Source of the DNA: Dactylorhiza incarnata
Taxonomy: Eukaryota > Streptophyta > Magnoliopsida > Asparagales > Orchidaceae
DNA length: 64,000 nt
Assembly (NCBI GenBank): GCA_033032865.1
Contig: JAWHQI010000239.1
Coordinates: 1,708,001-1,772,000 of the forward strand
Reading direction: 5' to 3'
How positions within the stretch are numbered: position 1 is the first letter of the stretch; each line of letters begins with the position of its first letter. Of the stretch, positions 55,270 through 64,000 are shown one piece after another. A program made the position numbers and the translations under genes. The notes under the pieces were generated by a model that was given only the letters and a program-made list of their open reading frames with translations, was not told where the DNA came from and made no database searches.

Positions 55270-55690
55270 GAACGTGGAATAGTCTACGTCCGACGAACCA
55301 GTTGTCCCCTGCGATCGACGATCTTGCCAGCTCAGTGCTCGACAAACATTCCTTGCGTGTCTTCTCAGCGGATCCGCTGAGACGGCTCCTCGTCTCAGCG
55401 TTTGTCGAACGACGTTCAGCGTTCGATGATCTTGCCTTGTGTGTCTTCTCAGTGGCTTCATCTTTGATCTCGTCTCAATGGTTTCTGCTTCGACCTCATC
55501 TCAGCGGTCGATGAACGGCGTTCAGCGTTCGACGAATGTCGACCCCAGTTCGACGACCACGCTGATTCTCAGCGTATAATGAACTTCTCAGCGGAGGCAC
55601 CTTCTTCTCAGCTGATACGCTGAGACGGCTCCTAGTCTCAGCGGTTTTGCCCCCTCGTCTCAGCGGTTCGGCTGAGACAAAACTTCATCT
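55270..55690 (-). repeat. CTCAGCGG / GTTCGACG motif zone in E3 U3
   Basis: CTCAGCGG, CGCTGAGACGG, GTTCGACGAA and TGTCGAA recur about 25 times, often as inverted pairs such as CTCAGCGGATCCGCTGAGAC. The left LTR has the same zone at about 20460-20870. A few of these words also occur upstream of the E3 3' ORF. Confidence 0.8.
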
Positions 55691-55933
55691 TTTGAAAGAT
55701 GATTTCTCCACATCTAAGTGCATGTTTGGCCCTTCCTTTTGAGTCGGCTGAGACAAAACTTCATCTTTTGGAAGATGATTTCTACACATCTAAGGGCATG
55801 TTTGGCCCTTCCTTTTGAGTCACCTGAACCTGTATATCTTACACAAGTATAGCTCATCAAATACAATATGTCATTAGCATTGAGAGTGATGCCTCTTCAA
55901 ATTAAGGTACTATTGAGGGAAATATACCCAACA

Positions 55934-56563
55934 GAATGTGCTGATGTAGAGGATGTCGGTTGTTACGGGGACAACCATCCTGCTATATAATGCATAAAAG
56001 TAAATGATGTGGGGCCCCTCAGTGACATCTACTGCATTCATGGGGGAGCCGGGCCTGAATCCTCTCGAAAATCAAGTGTTGCAAGAGTCTTTAAGAAGGA
56101 AGTGACAGCCACCTCTACTTCTGCTCTAGAAAGCTCGGTCGTTACTTTCAGCCAAGAGGACCTTCCCCCGAATGCAAATCCCTTCGAAGACGCCGTCGTA
56201 ATCAAAGCAATTATTGAAAATTATCCGGTGCATAAAATTCTGATGGACATAGGCTGTTCAGACAATCTCCTCTTTCGCTCGACCTTTGAATCCCTAAAGA
56301 CCGGAAAGCCTCTGCTTTCCACGGAAGGGCCCCTCTACGGATTCTCGAGAGAGAAGAAGGAAGTGGAAGGCTGCACAAAAATTCTGGTATCGTTGGGAGG
56401 CATTACAATGTTGCTTAACTTTATGGTGGTGGATGCCCCTTGCAGCTACTGTACCATCTTCGGAAGGCCTATTCTGAACGCTTATCGAGCAGTGGTGTCA
56501 ACCTTCCACTTGGCTCTAAAGTTTGCAGCTGAAGGAACCGAATCTGGAGTAATCCAAAAGTAG
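55934..56563 (+). pseudogene. E4 gag end and aspartic protease, broken
   Basis: Just after E3 the frame continues from the gag side (CADVEDVGCYGDNHPA). A stop near 55990 precedes a 184-residue open frame from 56009. This has VHKILMDIGCSDNLLF near 56227-56275, the place of the protease active site. The usual D-S/T-G triad reads DIG here, so the central residue is changed. The frame ends at 56563 after TESGVIQK. Homology to the next block continues after a one-base shift. Confidence 0.75.
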
Positions 56564-58000
56564 CTCGGGAGTGCTATGTAAAAACTGTCAACAAGATCAC
56601 CGACATTCCACTTCCTGAGTTTCCAGTTGAAATCCTCGAAGTGACCAAGCTTCCAGAAATGGCTGATGAAAACAAAGAACGAATAGGTGCTCACCTAGAA
56701 CCTACCCAGGTAACCTAAGAAGTCCTCATTGCTGAAGGGGAAGAGAAGAAACTAATCGTTAATGCGGAGCTGTCTGAAGAGGAAAAAGTTCAACTGATCT
56801 CCTGTCTCTTGGAGAATTTGGACGTCTTCGCCTGGTCGGCGGAAGATATGCCTGGAGTAGACCCATATGTCACTTGCCACCATCTCAATGTCTCCCCCGA
56901 TTTCAAGCCAATACATCAGAAGAAAAGTGAGGCGGCGACTAAGCTGGCGGTGCCAATCAGAGAAGAAGTCACCAAACTTCTTAAAGCCAATTTTATTTCT
57001 GAAATCCAGTACCCCACCTGGATGTCCAATGTTGTAATGGTGAATAAATCGGGGTGGGGGGGGGGGGGAGTGGCGTATGTGTGTAGATTTTACAAAGCTC
57101 AATAAACCATGCCTTAAAGATTGCTACCCTTTGCCTCAAATAGATGTTTTAGTAGATTCCGCGGTTGGGTATATTTTCATGAGCTTTCTAGATGCATTTT
57201 CTGGATACCACCAAATTAAAATGCATAAGCCCGACATCCTGCATACGTCTTTCATTACGAACGATGGGTGCTATTGTTACCTCGTGATGCCTTTCGGCCT
57301 TAAAAATGCTGGTGCTACGTACCAAAAGATGATGGATACAGTTTTTAAACTACAAAAGGGGAGGAATCTCGAAGTCTATGTCAATGATCTCCTCCTAAAA
57401 AGCAAAACCTTCTCAATACACTTGAAAAACCTCGTAGAGACGTTCGCTACTCTATGGAGGTTTAAACTAAAATTGAACCAATTATAATGCGTGTACGGAG
57501 CAAACAAAGGGAAATTTATTGGGCATCTTCTCACTCTGGATGAGCTTGCACCAAATCCTGATAATGTGAAGGCTATTCTTGATATGGCCCCTCCTCGTAG
57601 TCCGAAAGAAGTTCAATAGTTGGGAGGAAGGCTAGCAGTCCTGAGCCGATTCATCTCCAAGTCGGGAGATAAAAGCACTCCATTTTTTAAAACACTCAGA
57701 GGAGGGTCTAAAATTGACTGGAATGAAGAATGCAACAACGCTTTCGAACAATTGAAAATACAGCAAACGTCAACCCCTCTGCTCCAAAGCCCTCTTGAAG
57801 GGAAATATTGTTCTTATATTTGGTGTTTGGAGCAGATGCAGTAAGCTCCGTCCTTATCCGGGAGGAGAAGAATAAGTAATTCCCAATCTTTTATGTCAGC
57901 CACATTCTCAAGGATGCGGAAACCAGATATTCAATTCTAGAAAATCTAGCTCTAGCTTTGGTTATGTCATCTCGAAGGCTCCTCCTTACTTTTAAGCTCA
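56563..58000 (+). pseudogene. E4 reverse transcriptase and first RNase H, broken
   Basis: After a linker containing a TAA (about 56717), the RT start is marked by DVFAWSAEDMPGVDP (about 56820). A G-rich homopolymer at about 57052-57070 shifts the frame within the MVKKANGKWRMCVDF-type region. RT resumes with CVDFTKLNKPCLKDCYPLP, FLDAFSGYHQIKMH and MPFGLKNAGATYQ. The catalytic loop reads YVNDLLLKS at 57377-57403, so the first Asp of YXDD is Asn. RNase H follows with further stops near 57485, 57617, 57842 and 57877. Tat-like motifs are clear, but the enzyme cannot be active. Confidence 0.83.
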
Positions 58001-58010
58001 TCCAATTCAA

Positions 58011-58628
58011 GTGGTCTCCGATCATCCTCTAAGAAGCATATTTGAAAAGCCAGACCATTCAGGAAGATTAGCCAAATTGGCCATAGAGCTGAGTGATTAT
58101 GAAATATCTAATATCCCCAGGACAACATTCAAGGCGCAAGTTTTGGTAGATTTCCTGGTTGATACAACAGAGATTAATCCCGAGCAGATGAAAGGATTTC
58201 CTCTGGCCTGGATTATCTACGTACATGGGGCCTCGGGTAAACACTCCGTGGGAGCCAGAGTTGTACTAATCAACCCAAATGGTATCAAACTGGAGCAAGT
58301 CATCAAGTTCTTTTTTCCGGTCACAAACGATCAGGCGGAGTATGAAGCACTCTTGGACGGTCTAAGAATTGCAAAAAAATTGGGGATAGAACATGTGCAT
58401 GTTAAAACAGATTACCTTGTAATGGCCTCACAAGTATTAGGAAACTTTGAAACAAGGAAGCTAATGTTGAGAAAGTATCTGCTATTGGCAAAAGGAGAAA
58501 TTGGGAAGTTCAAATCGTTCATCATTGAACATATTCTAAGAACCCAGAATGAAGAGGCGGATGGACAATCAAAGTTCGGTCTTCCATCAGGGGGAGTGAC
58601 CTCTGAACTTTTCCATCCAGCAACATAA
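58011..58628 (+). pseudogene. E4 second (archaeal-type) RNase H
   Basis: It starts after the connection region (HPLRSIFEKPDHSGRLAKLAIELSDYEI). From about 58200 the domain reads WIIYVHGASGKHSVGARVVL, DQAEYEALLDGLRIAKKLGI and VKTDYLVMASQV, the pattern of the extra aRNase H found in Tat elements. The usual first catalytic Asp (in a YVDGAS-type motif) is His here (YVHGAS). Glu in the AEYEAL motif and Asp in KTDYL are kept. It ends at a TAA (58626-58628), and integrase continues in the same frame. Confidence 0.8.
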
Positions 58629-59915
58629 GAAGGAGAACTAATGCAGATTGATCAACATACTTCTTGGAAGGAACCCTACGAGCTGTACTTATCAAAAGGG
58701 GAATTCCATCCATCCATAAAACATAGGAGGAGATTCAGGAGAAAGACAGCTTATTATTGCTTGGTGGTAGGAATCTTTTATAGAAAGACTCTCATTTCAC
58801 CTCTGGCAAGATGTGTTTCGGAAGAAGTTCCAGCAATACTCCAAGAGGTACATTCAGGAGAATGTGGGAGCCATTCCGGGGCAAATACTTTGGAGAAGAG
58901 AATCCTGAGACAGGGGTATTTATGGCTAACCATGAGGAAAGATGCTGAAGCATTCGCCAAACGATCTGTTCACTGTCAGAAATTTGCTCCACTTTAACAT
59001 CTGCCGGCTCAAACACTCACATCAATAACAGCACCTTGGCCATTTGCAGTTTGGGGAATGGATCTTATCAGACCCTTCCCGATGGATAGCTTCCAACGTC
59101 GCTTCATAATCGTCAAGATTAATTATTTAAGCAAGTGGATTGAAGCGAAGGCGTTGGCCAAAACTACCACGCCGGTTATCAAGAACTTTATCTGGGGAGA
59201 AATTGTATGCCGACATAGAGTCCCGTTAGCTATTGTCACAGATAATGGACCTCAGTTCAACAATCCAGAAATGATCCATTTCTGCGATCAGACTGGAATA
59301 GATTTGCGATTCTCCTCAGTGCATCATCCAAGGAGTAACGAGCAGGTGGACGATGCGAATAAGCAAATCCAATATCTTCTAATGAAGAGGGTTTTAAATC
59401 AAAAAGGAAATTTGGCAGATCAACTTCCATCCATCCTCTGGACTCTCCGGACTACACCAATTTCGGCCACAGGGGAGACGCCATTCAAATTATCTCATGG
59501 TTCGGAGGCAGTTGATCCAATAGAATTTAAAGTAGTCAGTCCTAGAGTTATGTATGCAAAGCAAGGGGGCGAAGCATGGATAAATTACAATGATGAAGAG
59601 ATTAAATATAGCCTAGATTTAATTGAAGAGCTTCAAGAAGAAGCTACTATCATGCAGGAAGAAGTGAAAAGAAGAATGACAAATTATTTTGACAAGAATG
59701 TCAGAGTTAAACAATTCGTAGTTGGTGATATCGTGTTAAAGAAAGTAGTTGCTGCAGCCAGGACATGCATTGTTGGAAAACTAAATCCCAACTGGGTCGG
59801 GCCATTCATTATCAAGGAGGTATTGAAGAATGGGGCATATCGCCTCCAGACATGTGATGGAGAAAACATCTCACATACCTGGAGCGGTGATGATCTCAAA
59901 CGATTCTATCCTTAA
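58629..59915 (+). pseudogene. E4 integrase, broken
   Basis: The zinc-binding region has EVHSGECGSHSG (both His) but SVHCQKFA instead of a CXXC pair, so one Cys is lost. A TAA at about 58997 follows. The core has WGMDLIRPFP (first Asp), VTDNGPQFNN (second Asp) and NEQVDDANKQI, where the catalytic Glu is Asp (59349-59351). The C-terminal part (VGDIVLKKVV, LNPNWVGPFIIKEVL) is complete to a stop at 59915, with FYP as the usual Tat-type end. Confidence 0.85.
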
Positions 59916-61840
59916 ATGTTCTTTCATTACTTGCTTATTTTTTATATTCAATGAGAAGCCCTATACTAACAATTTTCCTTATCTGGTGACTTTTTACATT
60001 TTTTATCCTCACTGGAACTTGGAAACATCGCCAAGTTCTGCTCGAACCCCCTTCGGATTGTAGTCATTAGCGTTAAACCACGAAGATCACGTATAGCGGG
60101 GAGTTTTTGCACACGTTTAGTGGAAGCTTGCCAATTCCCGTGCGGAGGTCTTCGGAATTTTGGATCCCGGCCGGTATCTAATACACCTCTGCATCAAGTG
60201 AGGTCCAGGTGACTGTTAGCTCTATCGTGCCCTGAAAGGGATATATTGACAACTTTGATGATCTTTCTGAGGAAAGCAATGTCGGTATAGCCCCCGCGGC
60301 ATAACTACACCTGCCTAACTGATCATCTTAGCATGTTACCATTGAATACACCTAAAGGAACTCTCGAGCGGTGCCTACAGGGGACCACAACTAAGTTGAT
60401 CTCTCTGAGTAAATCAATGTTGGTATAGCCCCCGCGGCATAACCACACTTGCCCAATTGATCAACTTAGCTTGTAACCCTAGGCTAGAGAGCAGTTGAGT
60501 TATCAAAATCTTTACAGCTCTTATGACCATTTGAGGAAAGCAATGCTAACTACCTAAGCGCACCTGCCCACTTGGTCATCTGAGTCTGTAGTCCTTTACT
60601 TCTTTATAGGAAATTATCTTTTCTCTTAAGGTCCTTAATGACCATTTGAGAGCAGTATTAAACAGGTACAAACATTCATTTGCCATTTAGGGAAATATGG
60701 CTTTAAAGACCGGGAGGTCTAACTCATTATGCCGATCGGCTTGAATAAGAATAATATGTGAAAATGGCTGCGTAATATGCTAACCGGGCGATTAGAATAA
60801 ATCTATCCATAAAAGATGGAAAGCAGGTTATTACAGGAAGCCGCAAAGAAATATTTCTAACAGGTTGTCAATCATAATATAGACCGATCGGATTCCACAA
60901 TTGGTTTTATAATTAATCTAATTACACTGCTACGAGCTGGTACTCTCTGATAGGTTTATGATTAATTCTATCAGCTTGTGGTCATTCATCAGTTTATATC
61001 ATAATCTTATTTGCTCGGTTTGAATCAAATCATCCACGAGAAATCAGCCATGGGTTATTCTTGCAGTGATAAATATTGCTCGACTCTGGTTGTTAGTCGC
61101 CCGGACTATATGTTAACCGCGCGACTTATTGATTATTATTTATACTTGTGAGAACTTTTCAAACTTCAGAAAAAGGAATTCAATTTATTCGCCGCTCGGG
61201 TGAGAACTGATCGCATTTCTCAATAATCATTATGATGAGTATTGCTCGACTATTGGTTATCGACCGCCCGGACTATATATTAACCGGACAACTTATTGAT
61301 TATTATTACTTGTGCGAATGTTTCAAACTTCAGAAAAGAAAATTCAATTTATTGGCCGCTCGGGCTGAGAACTGATCGTACATCTCAATAATTATAATAA
61401 TAAATATAACTCGACTCTTATTATTAGGTGCCCGAGATATATTCAAACCGCACAACTTACGATTGGGATTCATTTATTATGACTGGCGATTTCTAGTTAT
61501 GATCGGCGTCGACCTCTGGGTAAAGATTAGGATCAAGTAATCATTCATTTAAAATTCTCAAAAGCCCAAACTTCCATCCGCGCGGATTAAATGCTGACCG
61601 CGCAACTTAATATTCTGGTGGATTAAAAGGAACTTACAGTTAAAAGAGAATAAAACTTTCAAAACATTCAAAAGTAAGTCTCAAAGACAGGTAGTTGGAA
61701 AGGTAATATCTTTTCATTCATTCTCAAAAATGTATTTACAATCATTCATACCGATCGGCTAATAAATTCAAGCCGTCGGTTTTGTAAGGAAATTTACAAA
61801 AAGCACAAAAATTACTAATCGCCCGACTTGAGTCTTTTGG
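59916..61840 (+). other. E4 3' non-coding region with tandem repeats
   Basis: No supported plus-strand gene. Three diverged units of roughly 150 bases share GGTATAGCCCCCGCGGCATAA and ACTTGCCCAATTGATCA-like words at about 60240-60600. A second set of about 165 bp units lies at 61068-61460. GCCGCTCGG and CCGCGCGACTTA words are frequent. Confidence 0.75.
61068..61460 (+). repeat. About 165 bp tandem repeat in E4 3' region
   Basis: The word CTCGACTC (or CTCGACTA) recurs at 61079, 61245 and 61410, periods of 166 and 165. Each is followed by a CGCCCGGACTATAT-like word, AACTTATTGATTATTATT, and AAACTTCAGAAAA. There are two and a half copies. Confidence 0.85.
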
Positions 61841-63686
61841 CTATAGGAGAACTTGAGTCTCCTTCACCTTCGATATCAACGTCGGGCGAATAATCTCCAC
61901 TGGATGATAAGGAACTAGTAGACTCATCGCTCGAGCCAGAGGCCTTCGGACTCCCAACCCGATCGGCCTACCCATCGGTGGTATCAATTTTAGAAGACGA
62001 CCTTTCCCCATCACCAGCAACGGCTTCATCATCAGCAACAACAATGGTCTGTTTCTTTGCAGCAGTTTCGCTAACCGCAGCGGCTTCATTGACCGCAACA
62101 GTTTCGTCCTCATCATCTTCCTCTCTCTCCGAACTGCTGGGATCCACCTTGTCTTTTCCCTTCGCTTTATGGGTAATGTCATCTAACTTCTTCAGCGATG
62201 TATAGACATCCGAGAAGCTGAAGTCCTCAAAACCCGAGAACAGACCATCGCGATCTCTCAATCAGTCTACGGAGGCATCCATACCCTTGGTGACATGGGG
62301 AAAGACCTCGTCTAAAAAGACCGGATTATCAATATCATATTGTTTCTGAAAAAGAGAAAAAGGTTAGACTGCGCGGTTTGAGAAAATCAGACAGCACAAA
62401 CGCTCATCAGGTTATAACTTACCAACGCGGCTTGTTTTAACCGCGCGATCTCTTGAGCCTGCTCAGCATTTTTCTTCTCTAAATAAGTATAGGCTGATAT
62501 TAGTCATTTATATGACAGTCCCATAAAGTGATTAGCCGCGGAGCTCCGTGCACCCGCCTGTGCGGCCAATATGGAGAGCTCCTCCTCCGGAACTTCCTTT
62601 AGTTTTTTAGAGTTTTCCTGCCACATAGTAGCACTGGCGGCTAAAGCATGGCGGCTTATTTTTTGCTCCCCCAGTGCGGGAGCGTGGTTGACACCTGTAT
62701 GCAGTCACCATCTGGGTTCCAGCGTACGGTTGGGTTGCCCCACAGGTCTTTTGGATTGCCACGGGAATGGAGAAGTTTGAACTCCCCAGAGGAAGCCGAG
62801 CCCTCCTCTTCAGATTGCGACTTGTTTTTTTCGCCGCCTCTCCCTCTGAGTCAGAACCAGGCCGCCCGAGCTGACCGATTTGTTCTTCAGGACAACAACA
62901 ATGACTGTAAAATTGTCAAGGGTTAATAAGATAGGTCGCGCGGTCAAACATGGTGGGTTGTGAGAATCTTACTGTCTTCAGGTCGAACATGCTCCAACTA
63001 TGAAAGCAGCGGAATGTAATGGTTTACATCAAGCCCCTCGTTATTGAGGAAATTAAGGATGTTCATCTCGGCTTCTCCAATATCGATTGGCCAAAAAGCC
63101 TACTCATCCCGCACCTACGGATTGACCTGCAATAGCCTGAGCTGGCCCTCGAAGATCAAGTACTTATCCGACCAGCTCAAGATCTTGTTCGCCAGATTGA
63201 CGACCTTCAGTCCTCTGCACCCAAAGTAAAAATGCCCTCAGAATATTTTTGTTCCGGCGTCTGGAATAGATCGCACGAAGAAGAACTTTCTGAACAGACC
63301 GATGGAGATGCGGACTCCCTCAGGCCGTAGATAAGAAACGAAGCTAAAGATTGAGGCTATCGAGTTCGGCGGGAGTTGTCCGGGAACAACTCCGTAATGG
63401 TTGAAAACTATAATAACTTCAAGCGGGAGTGGAAACTTGAAGCCGTTTTCACAATGATCGATGGGAATAGCGATCTGTGTGGGGTGGATGAATTGATTCT
63501 ATCATCGCGCAGAGGAAGCCACACGAGTAAGTTGCAACACGCCATATGCCTCTCCAAAAAATTGTTTAAGTCCCCTTGAGTCAGACGACATTCTTTATAA
63601 TCGGCTGAATGAAACGCTGAGGCCGCATCAGTTCGTACAGCTACCATCTTCTCAGACCGCTTCGACATGCTCTTAGCTCGCGCCAT
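61841..63686 (-). pseudogene. E4 antisense ORF region, broken
   Basis: Tat elements often carry an ORF in the reverse orientation between pol and the 3' LTR. Here the minus strand shows a start at 63686 (MARAKSMSKRSEKMVAV). Blocks in changing frames follow, including KVVNLANKILSWSDKYLIFEG (about 63195-63133) and FWPIDIGEAEMNILNFLNNEG. The end is acidic (SSSEREEDDEDETVAVNE) at about 62261-61968. It resembles the 'putative gypsy type transposon' family of plants. Stops and shifts are frequent, though introns could explain some. Function unknown. Confidence 0.65.
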
Positions 63687-64000
63687 AGATGTTGTGAGAA
63701 TGACTTCGAATGTCTACTACATATAGACTTCAATGACATGCAAATAGCAAAATCGGGTCGCGGCTAACTGTCTTAAGCTGCGCGGCCAGCAACCTGCATA
63801 CTCATGAAATTATATTACAGAAAATCCACAAGCGTACAACTTAAGCTGCGCGGCCAGCAACCTGCATATTCATGACATTGTATTACAGAAAAGCCACAAA
63901 CATATAAACACAAGCCGCACGACTTACAGAGCAGTTCAAAGACAAAATATTCTAAAAATTCAAAAACAGAGACTGCAAGCATTCAACGCATGCTGCACGG
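63687..64000 (+). repeat. E4 3' region with a 68 bp tandem duplication
   Basis: Two copies start CTTAAGCTGCGCGGCCAGCA at 63772 and 63840, each followed by ACCTGCATAYTCATGA and ATTACAGAAAA. A partial third may begin near 63910. The 3' LTR start is not reached. Confidence 0.8.

Larger units (their letters stand above)
19412..55933 (-). mobile_element. E3: SIRE-like Ty1/copia element lacking pol, minus strand, host of EA and E5
   Basis: Two LTRs of about 1.72-1.73 kb flank an internal region that, after removing the EA and E5 insertions, is only about 6.3 kb. It holds a primer site, gag (54122 down to 31212), a gap, a 3' ORF (30723 down to 21691) and a purine tract. No protease, integrase, reverse transcriptase or RNase H sequence is present. 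Flanks are GAATA on the left and GAATG on the right, a 4/5 match for a target duplication. Confidence 0.92.
54203..55933 (-). repeat. E3 5' LTR (1731 bp)
   Basis: It aligns with 19412-21131. On the minus strand, U3 holds the 76 bp tandem duplication (about 55672-55825) and a dense CTCAGCGG/GTTCGACG motif zone (about 55270-55690). A TATA box follows at 55121-55128, and the R/U5 part carries CCTACANCTCAGA repeats (54480-54830). Confidence 0.93.
17024..64000 (+). mobile_element. E4: Tat-type Ty3 retrotransposon, interrupted by E3, 3' LTR outside window
   Basis: The left part (17024-19411) holds a probable 5' LTR and gag. The right part (55934 to window end) holds protease, reverse transcriptase, RNase H, a second archaeal-type RNase H, integrase and a long 3' region with an antisense ORF. 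The second RNase H and the antisense ORF are hallmarks of the Tat group. The gag tail and pol segments join cleanly across E3. The left boundary is where satellite homology stops (about 17018-17023). Confidence 0.88.

Overview
The window is plant nuclear DNA made almost wholly of long terminal repeat (LTR) retrotransposons, plus a short satellite block. I see no host gene, rRNA, tRNA gene or CRISPR array. Ty1/copia elements of the SIRE/Maximus type, Ty3 elements of the Athila and Tat types, the tRNA-Met and tRNA-Asp type primer sites, a 180 bp satellite and tRNA/SINE-like modules all point to a flowering plant with a repeat-rich genome, probably (peri)centromeric heterochromatin. I cannot name the species. 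Element names below are mine.

Layout: E1 (1-5666, +) is a copia element cut by the left window edge. It sits inside the left LTR of E2 (5667-15678, -), a SIRE-like copia element with a broken gag-pol and an extra 3' ORF. A block of about eight 180 bp satellite monomers (15679 to about 17018) separates E2 from E4 (about 17024 to beyond 64000, +), a Tat-type Ty3 element with gag at 17.9-19.4 kb and pol at 55.9-59.9 kb. E4 is split by E3 (19412-55933, -), a second SIRE-like element that keeps gag and a spliced-looking 3' ORF but has no pol. E3 is itself split twice: by EA (22301-28662, -), a gag-only Ty3-type element, and by E5 (32138-52545, +), an Athila-type Ty3 element. The 3' LTR of E5 is split by EB (44602-50662, -), a relative of EA. 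The deepest nesting is satellite > E4 > E3 > E5 > EB.

Most coding regions carry stops, frameshifts or lost catalytic residues. The exceptions are the E1 integrase/RT/RNase H frame, the E5 gag and the EB zinc-knuckle ORF. EA and EB have no polymerase but share E5's tRNA-Asp type primer site, so an Athila-like element could have supplied their enzymes in trans.

The most unusual signals are: (1) the junctions of EA, with a 54 bp target duplication and a complete 18-nt primer-binding site left outside the 3' LTR; (2) an internal promoter-like module (TATA box plus LTR-type motifs) just upstream of the 3' ORF in E3, with a weaker parallel in E2; (3) a likely 79-nt intron in the E3 3' ORF; (4) a pair of tandem hairpins with a compensatory base-pair change in the E5 3' region; (5) tRNA/SINE-like Pol III modules inside the E5 LTRs; (6) an 18 bp perfect palindrome kept in all four LTRs of EA and EB.
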